Source of the DNA: Clostridiales bacterium
GTDB lineage: Bacteria; Bacillota; Clostridia; Oscillospirales; Oscillospiraceae
Length of the DNA stretch: 41,611 nt
Direction of reading: 5' to 3'
NCBI GenBank assembly: GCA_018374635.1
Contig: JAHAEW010000021.1
Location: 1-41,611 of the forward strand
Below the pieces are notes generated by a model, which worked only from the letters and a program-made list of their open reading frames with translations, ran no database searches and was not told the origin of the DNA. Shown here one piece after another: positions 1 through 5,988 of this stretch; positions within the stretch are counted from its first letter, which is position 1, and every line of letters begins with the position of its first letter. The position numbers and the translations under genes were made by a program.

Positions 1-50
1 AATACGGTCTCAAGGCCGCCCGCCGCGCGCCCCAGTTCTCCAAGCGTTGA
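1..50 (+). CDS. rpsI: 30S ribosomal protein S9, C-terminal fragment
   Basis: The first 50 bases read in frame 3 as YGLKAARRAPQFSKR followed by TGA (48-50). This matches the highly conserved C-terminal tail of ribosomal protein S9, whose last lysine/arginine residues reach towards the P-site tRNA. The rest of the gene lies off the left edge. A strong terminator follows directly, which fits rpsI as the last gene of the usual rplM-rpsI operon. The call rests on a 15-residue tail only, but that tail is very characteristic. Confidence 0.85.
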   Translation, partial: YGLKAARRAPQFSKR

Positions 51-71
51 TTTTCTGTTTGGATTTTCCAA

Positions 72-100
72 AATGCCGCCCGTTTCGGGCGGCATTTTTC
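72..100 (+). terminator. Rho-independent terminator of rpsI
   Basis: An 11-bp perfect stem (72-82 with 86-96, GC-rich) with a TTT loop is followed by a T-rich tract (95-105). It sits 22 bases after the rpsI stop. Confidence 0.9.
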
Positions 101-199
101 TTTTGTTCTACTGGGGTCTGGCGTTCGTTTGAACTGGAGCGGACGCAGCGGCCACCCAGAAGCCGGACGGCTTCCTGTGTTCCGCCCTTCCATCCAAAC

Positions 200-229
200 T
201 TGCTTTTCCGATCTGTATTTTCGTAGAAT
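200..229 (+). promoter_or_regulatory. Possible sigma-A promoter of the GGDEF gene
   Basis: TTGCTT (200-205) and TAGAAT (224-229) are separated by 18 bp and lie about 58 bases before the GGDEF start codon. The -10 is good (5/6); the -35 is weak. The rest of 101-286 shows nothing else recognisable. Confidence 0.35.
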
Positions 230-286
230 TGTAGACAAACTCTTGCTTTTTGCGCATCTACCATTGATTATTAGGAGAGCCATATC

Positions 287-1642
287 ATGCCGGGAATCAA
301 TTTGCCGATCTCCTCCCCCGTATATCAGTCTCTCTGCGCCTTTTTCGACGCCTATCTTGTCCGCCGCGATTTGGAAGCTGCCCTTGCCCAGGTCACAGAG
401 GATATTTACAGCCTTGGAACCGGTGTTCATGAGGAAGCCCATGGCCGGGCAGAGTTTGCCGCCCTGCTCCAGGAGGAATTGCAGTCCGAACCAAACCCCA
501 ATTATTATCAGATCCATTCCTATTGGGAAAAAGAGGTCGCCCCCGGAATTTACAGCTGTCTCTGCCAAATCGTAATCTCCGCCGAGGTCCCCGGCGAAGG
601 CTGCGCCTACTTTTCCACCCGTCTTACCGCCGGATTTCGGGCTGAAGAGGGCCGGTACCGCGCCTTCAGCCTGCATCTGTCCTGCGCGAATCCCATTCAG
701 CGGGAACGGGAATTTTTCCCCCTCCATTATGCCGCTCAGGAACTGAAAAAGATCAACGCGGACTCACAGAGCAAACTTGCCGAGCTCTTCAACGAAATTG
801 TACCGGGCGGCATCATGGGCGGCTATCTGGAGCCGGATTTCCCCCTCTACATCATCAATGACCACGCCCTGGACATGCTGGGCTATACTTATTCGGAGTT
901 CTGTGCCGACACCGGTGAAAAGATTGCCAACACCATCCACCCCCATGACCTTCCCGGCGTGATCCAGGCCATTGCCGACAGTTTTGCCACCGGTGACAAG
1001 TATGATGTAGAATACCGCCTGCGCAAAAAAGACCGCTCCTATCTGTGGGTCCACGATGTGGGCCGAAAGATCATCACGGAGGAGGGGCGTCCCGCCATCA
1101 TCAGCGTCCTGGTGGATATTTCGGAGCGGGTGGCCTATCAAGCCCTTCTGAAAGACAATTCGATCCGGGATTTTCTGACCGGGATCTATAACCGCCGGGG
1201 CGCAGAGGAATGTATGCCCGCCCTTCTGGCGGCAGAGCGGGCGCCCTATGGTTTCCTGCTGCTGGATCTGGACGATTTCAAGCAGATCAATGACCGTTTC
1301 GGCCATGCCACCGGAGACCGTGTGCTCCAGATGGCCGCGGCACAGCTGCGGGCCCATTTCCCGGATGGTATCTGTGCCCGCCTGGGCGGGGATGAATTTG
1401 CGGTCTTGGTCCCCAACCTCTCTGAACTTGAAATCTTTCGGCTTCGCACCCGGTCTCTTTGTGAGGCGTATCGGAAGAGTCTGTCCACACTCTGTGCAGG
1501 CCACCAGGCCGGTATGAGCATTGGCGGGCTCTTCTTCCACCAGTCTCATTCCGTTTCTTCCCTGTATATCCAGGCGGACCGGCTGCTCTATCAGGTCAAA
1601 CACCGCCGGAAGGACGGCATCTGCATCCATCCCCTCCCCTGA
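287..1642 (+). CDS. PAS-GGDEF diguanylate cyclase with a SnoaL-like N-terminus
   Basis: A 451-residue soluble protein that should condense two GTP into cyclic di-GMP. Residues 1-150 resemble the SnoaL/NTF2-like sensory fold often found in front of GGDEF domains in Clostridia (tentative). A PAS_3-type domain spans about 165-280 and ends in a DISER motif. The GGDEF domain spans about 290-448 with an intact GGDEF signature at 367-371, so catalysis is expected. The RxxD inhibitory site is missing: the residues at that position read FPDG. No membrane segment is present, so the signal is probably cytoplasmic. Start ATG 287 has AGGAG about 10 bases upstream. It stands alone and converges on birA. 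Confidence 0.85.
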   Translation: MPGINLPISSPVYQSLCAFFDAYLVRRDLEAALAQVTEDIYSLGTGVHEEAHGRAEFAALLQEELQSEPNPNYYQIHSYWEKEVAPGIYSCLCQIVISAEVPGEGCAYFSTRLTAGFRAEEGRYRAFSLHLSCANPIQREREFFPLHYAAQELKKINADSQSKLAELFNEIVPGGIMGGYLEPDFPLYIINDHALDMLGYTYSEFCADTGEKIANTIHPHDLPGVIQAIADSFATGDKYDVEYRLRKKDRSYLWVHDVGRKIITEEGRPAIISVLVDISERVAYQALLKDNSIRDFLTGIYNRRGAEECMPALLAAERAPYGFLLLDLDDFKQINDRFGHATGDRVLQMAAAQLRAHFPDGICARLGGDEFAVLVPNLSELEIFRLRTRSLCEAYRKSLSTLCAGHQAGMSIGGLFFHQSHSVSSLYIQADRLLYQVKHRRKDGICIHPLP

Positions 1643-1663
1643 TCTCCCGCCCCGTGATCCAAA

Positions 1664-1698
1664 AGCCGGCAGACCGGAACAGTTCCGGCCTGCCGGCT
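1664..1698. terminator. Terminator shared by the GGDEF gene and birA
   Basis: A 17-bp stem with one mismatch (1664-1680 with 1682-1698) lies between the two convergent stop codons. The minus strand has a TTTT run after the stem, so it works best for birA; on the plus strand the tract is CTCTTAT. Confidence 0.7.
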
Positions 1699-1702
1699 CT
1701 TA

Positions 1703-2692
1703 TCATACATAACCCAGCATGCCCCGCACAGAGACTTCGCCTGCGTTGACCGTCTCCCGCCGCCCGTCGCTCCGGCGGACCACCAGCTGGAAATCCTCGT
1801 CGATCTCTTCCGCCACACCGGTCCAGCTCTCCGTTCCCCGGAGAATGCGCACCTCTTTTCCCAGGGTCACACAGTCCCTCCGGTACTGTTCCAGATAGCG
1901 CTCCCTGTTCTGAGGAAACTCCGCCCGCAGGGCGTCCAGCGACCGCAGCAGCGCGGCCGCCAGCGCGGCCCGGCGGGGCGGGCGCTCCAGGATCTCTCGC
2001 AGCGCCACGGCCAGAGGGGCTACCTCCGGTCCGAAGTCCTCGGCGGTCTGCGAGACATTGATCCCCACACCGATGACCACATACTGGGGCTGGGCGCTCT
2101 CGCCCTCCATCCCCAGTTCGGTGAGGATGCCGCACAGCTTTCGCCCATTCCAGACAATGTCGTTGGTCCATTTGATGCCCGGGCGGAAGCCGCAGACCGC
2201 CTCCACCGCGTCGCAGACCGCCACACCGGTCCACGCCGTGAGCCAGAGCAGCTCTCTCAGCGCGCTTTCCGGCCGAAGGAGGACCGACAGATATAAGCCT
2301 TTTCCCGCCGGAGAGATAAATCCCCGGCCGCGCCGGCCACGTCCGGCCGTCTGCCGGTCTGCCAATACGGTCAATCCCTCTTTGGCGCCTTCCAACGCCC
2401 GTCGCTTGATCTCGCTGTTGGTGGAGTCCACCGTGTCCATACACACCAGCTCTCTCCCCAGGACACACCCCGCCAGACTGCCGACCAGTTCCCCCGCAGA
2501 GATCCGGTCGGGCGAGGCCTCCAGCCGGTAGCCCCGGTTGGGAGCGGATGAAATGAGATACCCCTCCTCCCGGAGCGTGCTCACAGCCTTCCAGACGGCG
2601 GCCCGGCTTACCCCAAGCCGCCGGCTCATCTCCTCGCCGGACTGGGGTCCCTCTCCCTCTTTCAGCAGTTTCAGCACGTCTTCCCGGAGCAT
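1703..2692 (-). CDS. birA: Bifunctional biotin protein ligase / biotin operon repressor BirA
   Basis: A 329-residue protein of normal length for the DNA-binding class of biotin ligase. It activates biotin with ATP to biotinyl-AMP and transfers it to biotin carboxyl carrier proteins; the biotinyl-AMP-bound dimer represses biotin genes. Residues 1-60 form a winged helix-turn-helix (SRRLGVSRAAVWKAVSTLR). The catalytic domain follows with DSTNSE near 90 and the GRGRRGR adenylate-binding loop near 118, and KWTNDI further on. The C-terminal SH3-like domain closes the protein. The start codon lies 14 bases after an AGGAGG site. No biotin synthesis or transport genes lie next to it. Confidence 0.93.
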   Translation of the reverse strand: MLREDVLKLLKEGEGPQSGEEMSRRLGVSRAAVWKAVSTLREEGYLISSAPNRGYRLEASPDRISAGELVGSLAGCVLGRELVCMDTVDSTNSEIKRRALEGAKEGLTVLADRQTAGRGRRGRGFISPAGKGLYLSVLLRPESALRELLWLTAWTGVAVCDAVEAVCGFRPGIKWTNDIVWNGRKLCGILTELGMEGESAQPQYVVIGVGINVSQTAEDFGPEVAPLAVALREILERPPRRAALAAALLRSLDALRAEFPQNRERYLEQYRRDCVTLGKEVRILRGTESWTGVAEEIDEDFQLVVRRSDGRRETVNAGEVSVRGMLGYV

Positions 2693-2724
2693 ATCGGTTC
2701 CTCCTTCTCATCTCCATTGCTCCT

Positions 2725-2754
2725 ATTGTACCTGTTGGCGGGGGCTTGCGTCAA
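2725..2754 (-). promoter_or_regulatory. Sigma-A promoter of birA
   Basis: On the minus strand, TTGACG (2754-2749) and TACAAT (2730-2725) are separated by 18 bp. Each matches consensus at 5 of 6 positions. Transcription would start near 2718, leaving a leader of about 25 bases. Confidence 0.65.
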
Positions 2755-2758
2755 CTCC

Positions 2759-2800
2759 CTCCAGGGCATATCCCGTCCACTCCAGGGCATATCCCGTCCA
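2759..2800. repeat. Perfect 21-bp tandem duplication upstream of yabP
   Basis: Two adjacent identical 21-base units occupy 2759-2779 and 2780-2800. Each carries the core AGGGCATATCCCG. The second copy supplies a GCATATC element that fits a sigma-E -35 box. The 21-bp period is two helical turns, so both copies face the same side of the DNA. Confidence 0.9.
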
Positions 2801-2815
2801 GTCGTTCCATATACA
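2787..2815 (+). promoter_or_regulatory. Candidate sigma-E sporulation promoter of yabP
   Basis: GCATATC (2787-2793) fits the sigma-E -35 consensus (G/T, A/C, then ATATT) at 6 of 7 positions. A 14-bp spacer leads to CATATACA (2808-2815), a near match to the -10 CATACAnT. In Bacillus subtilis yabP and yabQ belong to the sigma-E regulon, which supports the reading. No good sigma-A promoter is visible here. Confidence 0.45.
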
Positions 2816-2848
2816 TAGTAGCAAGATTTGGGAAAGGCGGGATGTACC

Positions 2849-3136
2849 ATGGCACATGATGAACTACGCTCCGGCGCAGATGTGCTCCACCATATTATTC
2901 TCGAAGGACGGGAGCAGCTTACCGTCTCCGGTGTGGAAGAGGTGGAGAGCTTTGACGAAAACAGTATCGTAATGGATACGATCAAGGGCGTTCTGATCGT
3001 GCGGGGGGAGAATCTCCACATCGAAAAGCTCAGTCTGGACGGTGGCGATCTGAAAGTAGAGGGCAGCATCGATTCCCTGACCTATGAGGAGCGCCGGAAT
3101 GCCCAGGGCGGCCTCTTCGCCCGCCTGTTCCGCTGA
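2849..3136 (+). CDS. yabP: Sporulation protein YabP
   Basis: A 95-residue small acidic protein of the YabP family, mother-cell expressed during sporulation and linked in Bacillus to spore cortex and coat formation. Family features are the early HHIILEGREQLTVSGVEEVESFDE stretch region and the central GVLIVRGENLHI strand pattern. ATG 2849 is chosen because AAGGCGG (2834-2840) is correctly spaced; an in-frame TTG at 2828 would add seven residues but lacks such a site. Its stop lies 3 bases before yabQ, so the two are surely cotranscribed. Confidence 0.88.
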   Translation: MAHDELRSGADVLHHIILEGREQLTVSGVEEVESFDENSIVMDTIKGVLIVRGENLHIEKLSLDGGDLKVEGSIDSLTYEERRNAQGGLFARLFR

Positions 3137-3139
3137 GAT

Positions 3140-3844
3140 ATGGGCGTCTCTATTTCCGGTCAGCTCACCGCGCTCCTCTCGGCCCTGGTCCTGGGCCTGG
3201 GGACCGGGATCGTGTACGACTGCTTTCGCATCCTCCGCTGCCGGTGCCGGTGGCGCTGGCTGGGCAGCCTGCTGGACCTCCTCTTTTGGCTCCTGGTGAC
3301 CCTGGGGCTCTTCCTCCACGCCCTGGATACCGGCGGCGGGGTCCTGCGCTTCTATATGGTGGCCGCTGTGCTGGGCGGCGCCATCGGCTACTTCCTGCTG
3401 CTCAGTCCCCTGTTTCTCTTTCTGGGCTACCGGATGGCTGATTTTGCCGGCATTCTCTTTCGCCTGGCCGTCTCTCCTCTGACTCTTCTGAGGCGGATCG
3501 GTAAAAAAGTAGTACAGAATACAAAAAAGAACTTCCATTATCGCCGGAAATGGTATAGAATAAAGCTACTAATCGGTGAAATGGATGATGCCGTGCCCCG
3601 CGGGGCCGCACAGCGAAAGGGGGGCGGAGCCCATGAAGACAAAACAGGCGGGATTTCTGACCAAACTGGTCGTGTTTGCTCTGTTGGTGGTCACCGCAAG
3701 CGCACTGCTCAATCTGCGCACCCAGATTCTCAGCGCCCAGGCGGAGCGGGACGCACTGCAGGCGGAGCGGGATGCTCAGCTTCAGATCAACGCCGATCTG
3801 CAGGACGCCGTAGACAACAGCGACGATCCCGACCGTCAGGCTGA
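3140..3844 (+). CDS. yabQ: Spore cortex protein YabQ, reading frame running into divIC
   Basis: Residues 1-115 match YabQ: a hydrophobic protein with SGQLTALLSALVLGLGTGIVYD at the start region, three to four membrane helices and a basic tail (LLRRIGKKVVQ, then RRKWYRIK). YabQ is a membrane protein needed for spore cortex formation and is sigma-E dependent in Bacillus. The frame stays open past residue 150 and overlaps the next gene by about 210 bases. The extra 70 residues are Gly/Ser/Arg-rich and look like a shadow of divIC rather than real protein. Either the native stop has been lost or a frameshift near the G6 run at 3619-3624 ends it. The 3' limit is therefore uncertain. Confidence 0.75.
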   Translation: MGVSISGQLTALLSALVLGLGTGIVYDCFRILRCRCRWRWLGSLLDLLFWLLVTLGLFLHALDTGGGVLRFYMVAAVLGGAIGYFLLLSPLFLFLGYRMADFAGILFRLAVSPLTLLRRIGKKVVQNTKKNFHYRRKWYRIKLLIGEMDDAVPRGAAQRKGGGAHEDKTGGISDQTGRVCSVGGHRKRTAQSAHPDSQRPGGAGRTAGGAGCSASDQRRSAGRRRQQRRSRPSG

Positions 3845-3908
3845 CATGGCCCGCACCAAGCTTGGGCTGGCTGCTCCCGGCGATCAGGTCATCCTGTTCA
3901 CCGACTGA
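3633..3908 (+). CDS. divIC: Septum formation protein of the DivIC/FtsB family
   Basis: A 91-residue bitopic membrane protein. A short basic N-terminus (MKTKQAGFLTK) precedes one transmembrane helix (about 11-27) and a coiled coil (about 30-65, rich in QAERDALQAERD repeats). The C-terminus (DMARTKLGLAAPGDQVILF) is the DivIC/FtsB signature. The family bridges FtsL and FtsQ/DivIB in the divisome. ATG 3633 follows a GGGGGCGGAG site; an upstream in-frame GTG (3576) gives no sensible extension. Gene order yabP-yabQ-divIC-yabR is the conserved Firmicute order. Confidence 0.88.
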   Translation: MKTKQAGFLTKLVVFALLVVTASALLNLRTQILSAQAERDALQAERDAQLQINADLQDAVDNSDDPDRQADMARTKLGLAAPGDQVILFTD

Positions 3909-3958
3909 CGCGGGCCTTGTGTCCCCGTTTTAACTTAAAGGAGGATATTTCAGTCAGT

Positions 3959-4408
3959 ATGGAGTTCGGTGTTGGTTCGATTCTGGAAGGTAAAGTAACA
4001 GGTATCACAAAGTTCGGTGCGTTCGTGTCCCTGCCGGAGAACAAGTCCGGTCTGGTCCACATCTCGGAGATCGCTTATTCCTATGTCAGTGATGTCAAGG
4101 ACCATCTGAAGGAGGGGCAGGAGGTCAAGGTCAAGGTCATCGGGATCGACGAGAACGGCCGGATCAATCTCTCCATCAAAAAGGCTATGGATCCTCCTCC
4201 CCGTCCCGCCGGCGGTTCCCGCTCCGGCGGACGGCCCAGTGGCGCCCCCCGGGCGGCCGGCGGAGGCGCCGGATTCCGCCGTGCGGCTCCTCAGGAGCCC
4301 ACTTCTTTTGAGGACCGCCTCAAGCAGTTCATGCAGGCTTCGGACAGCAAACTCTCCGAGCTGCGCTACATGGACAAGCGGGGTTCCCGCCGCGGCGGCC
4401 GAAAGTAA
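3959..4408 (+). CDS. yabR: S1-domain RNA-binding protein YabR
   Basis: A 149-residue protein with one S1 domain at about 1-75 (GSILEGKVTGITKFGAFVSL, then GLVHISEIA and HLKEGQEVKVKV), typical of YabR beside divIC. The function is RNA binding, exact role unknown. The second half is a Pro/Gly/Arg-rich linker with a short helical tail that ends in RRGGRK, an addition beyond the Bacillus protein. ATG 3959 is used although AAAGGAGG (3937-3944) is 14 bases away, longer than ideal; it matches the usual family N-terminus. A terminator follows at once. Confidence 0.88.
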   Translation: MEFGVGSILEGKVTGITKFGAFVSLPENKSGLVHISEIAYSYVSDVKDHLKEGQEVKVKVIGIDENGRINLSIKKAMDPPPRPAGGSRSGGRPSGAPRAAGGGAGFRRAAPQEPTSFEDRLKQFMQASDSKLSELRYMDKRGSRRGGRK

Positions 4409-4413
4409 AAAAT

Positions 4414-4446
4414 ATATCCCGCTCCGGCGCTGCCGGAGCGGGATAT
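4414..4446. terminator. Bidirectional terminator between yabR and rqcP
   Basis: A 14-bp perfect stem (4414-4427 with 4433-4446) has a 5-base loop. On the minus strand it is followed by ATATTTTTT, giving a strong terminator for rqcP; on the plus strand the tract is only TTTCGTTTC. Confidence 0.85.
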
Positions 4447-4465
4447 TTCGTTTCTGGCTCGCTTC

Positions 4466-4711
4466 TTACAGCTCCCGGTACATGGCCGGAGCGTCCGCCT
4501 TGCCCACATGCTCGGCCACGGTGAGGACCTGTACCTTCACGGTGCGCTCCCCGAAGCGCAGTTCCAGCACGTCCCCTTCCTTCACATCATAGGACGCCTT
4601 GACAGGGCGGCCATTGGCTGTAACGCGCTGGTTGTCGCAGGCCTCGTTTGCCACAGTGCGGCGCTTGATGAGGCGGGAAACCTTCAGCCATTTATCCAGA
4701 CGCATCTGCAT
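4466..4711 (-). CDS. rqcP: S4-domain protein RqcP (YabO/Hsp15-like)
   Basis: An 81-residue basic protein made almost entirely of one S4 RNA-binding domain (MRLDKWLKVSRLIKRRTVA, then ITANGRPVK-like VTANGRPVKASYDVKEGD). RqcP binds the large ribosomal subunit carrying peptidyl-tRNA and works with RqcH to add C-terminal alanine tails to stalled chains. AGGAGAT precedes the ATG. Downstream of hup in the same orientation, separated by a long hairpin. In Bacillus it sits between yabN/mazG and yabP, and here it is the last gene of the minus half of that split cluster. Confidence 0.9.
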   Translation of the reverse strand: MQMRLDKWLKVSRLIKRRTVANEACDNQRVTANGRPVKASYDVKEGDVLELRFGERTVKVQVLTVAEHVGKADAPAMYREL

Positions 4712-4723
4712 ATCTCCTCTCCC

Positions 4724-4769
4724 AGCGGCACAGCGGCCCCGGGCAAATGCCCGGGGCCGCTGTGCCGCT
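4724..4769. repeat. Perfect 22-bp inverted repeat between hup and rqcP
   Basis: Arms 4724-4745 and 4748-4769 are exact reverse complements with a 2-base centre. In hup/rqcP mRNA it would form a very stable hairpin starting 8 bases after the hup stop and ending just before the rqcP ribosome binding site. There is no U tract, so it is more likely an mRNA stabiliser or partial terminator than a full one. Confidence 0.85.
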
Positions 4770-4776
4770 TCGATTC

Positions 4777-5052
4777 TTACTTGGAAACAGCGTCCTTGAG
4801 GGCCTTGCCAGGCTTGAACATAGGCAGCTTGGAGGCAGGGATCTCAATGGGCTCCTTGGTCTTGGGGTTGCGGCCGGTGCGGGCGGCGCGGTTCTTCACC
4901 TCAAAGGAACCAAAGCCCACCAGCTGGATCTTGTCGCCCTCGGTCAGGGCGGCGGTGATGACGTCAATAGCGGCGTTCAGAGCGCTCTCCGTATCCTTCT
5001 TGGACAGGCCGGACTTCTCGGCAGCAGCGGCGATGAGTTCAGTTTTATTCAT
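4777..5052 (-). CDS. hup: DNA-binding protein HU
   Basis: A 91-residue histone-like protein of standard length. It shows the HU landmarks: MNKTELI at the start, GDKIQLVGFGSFEV in the middle and the beta-arm RTGRNPKTKEPIEIPAS that wraps the DNA minor groove. It binds DNA as a dimer without strict sequence preference and helps compact the nucleoid. A perfect AGGAGG lies 8 bases before the ATG. It sits between mazG and rqcP; hup near mazG/yabO is common in Clostridia. Confidence 0.96.
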   Translation of the reverse strand: MNKTELIAAAAEKSGLSKKDTESALNAAIDVITAALTEGDKIQLVGFGSFEVKNRAARTGRNPKTKEPIEIPASKLPMFKPGKALKDAVSK

Positions 5053-5162
5053 GTTTTTTCCTCCTGTGCATTGTTGCGGGCGGGTTTCACCCTATATCCT
5101 AAAAGCGGCTTCCTGGCGCGCGAATCGCGCCGTTTCCTCTCTGGGCCGGAAGTCTCCCGCTT

Positions 5163-5951
5163 TTATGCGTGTTTCGCGCGCTCCCAAAGCGCGTCCAGCT
5201 CCGCCAGGGACATCGCCTCCATGGGGCGTCCCTCGGCCTTGGCCTGGGCCTCCACCTTGCGGAACCGGTCGATAAATTTATCAGTAGCCTTCGTGAGCGC
5301 CTGCTCCGCGTCCACGTTCACAAAGCGGGACACATTGACCGCGGAAAAGAGCAGGTCCCCCAGCTCCTCCTCCACGTTGGCCCCCTCGGCCACGGCGGTC
5401 TTGAGCTCCTCGATCTCCTCAAAGAGCTTGTCCAGCGCGCCGGAGACGTCCGGCCAGTCAAAGCCGGCCTTCTTTGCCTTCTTCTGGACCTTCTCCGCCC
5501 GCCACAGGGCAGGCAGGCTCCGGGCCACGGCAGAGAGGGCGTCCGTGTTGGTCTCCTGCCCCTTCTCCTTGCGCTTGAGATCCTCCCAGTTGGATAGGAC
5601 CTCCCCTGTGCCAGACACCTTCACCTCCCCAAAAACATGGGGATGGCGGTAGATGAGCTTCCGGCAGATCCCGTCTGCCACGCCGTTCAGGTCGAAGCGC
5701 CCCTGCTCCTCCTCCATACGGGCGTGGAGGACGATCTGGAGCAGAACGTCCCCCAGCTCTTCCCGCAGATGCTCGGCGCTGCCCTCATCGATGGCCTCCA
5801 CCGCCTCATAGGCTTCCTCCAGAAAATTGCGGCGGATAGACTCGTGGGTCTGCTCCGCATCCCAGGGGCATCCCCCGGGCGCCCGGAGAATGCGCACGAT
5901 CTCTTCTAGATCTTTTACCGTATAGTGCTGCTTATATTCAAAATCTACCAT
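5163..5951 (-). CDS. mazG: Nucleoside triphosphate pyrophosphohydrolase MazG
   Basis: A 262-residue protein with two MazG domains, which hydrolyses NTPs/dNTPs to the monophosphate and pyrophosphate and cleans up non-canonical nucleotides. The first domain carries CPWDAEQTHESI and the metal-binding EEAYEAVEAID followed by EELGDVLLQ; the second carries a shorter EELGDLLFSAVN copy. Start ATG 5951 (MVDFEYKQHY) has a GGAGGAAGG site; upstream in-frame codons look non-coding. Unlike Bacillus YabN it lacks the N-terminal tetrapyrrole methylase domain. It follows the spoVB-like gene by 37 bases. Confidence 0.93.
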   Translation of the reverse strand: MVDFEYKQHYTVKDLEEIVRILRAPGGCPWDAEQTHESIRRNFLEEAYEAVEAIDEGSAEHLREELGDVLLQIVLHARMEEEQGRFDLNGVADGICRKLIYRHPHVFGEVKVSGTGEVLSNWEDLKRKEKGQETNTDALSAVARSLPALWRAEKVQKKAKKAGFDWPDVSGALDKLFEEIEELKTAVAEGANVEEELGDLLFSAVNVSRFVNVDAEQALTKATDKFIDRFRKVEAQAKAEGRPMEAMSLAELDALWERAKHA

Positions 5952-5988
5952 ATTTTCCTTCCTCCTGCAACCGCCCCCACACTCCATT

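Noticed and set aside
5100..5165. A distant AAAAGCGG/CCGCTTTT pairing between mazG and hup as a mazG terminator
   Set aside because: The arms are about 45 bases apart and no U tract is placed correctly; mazG and hup may simply be cotranscribed.
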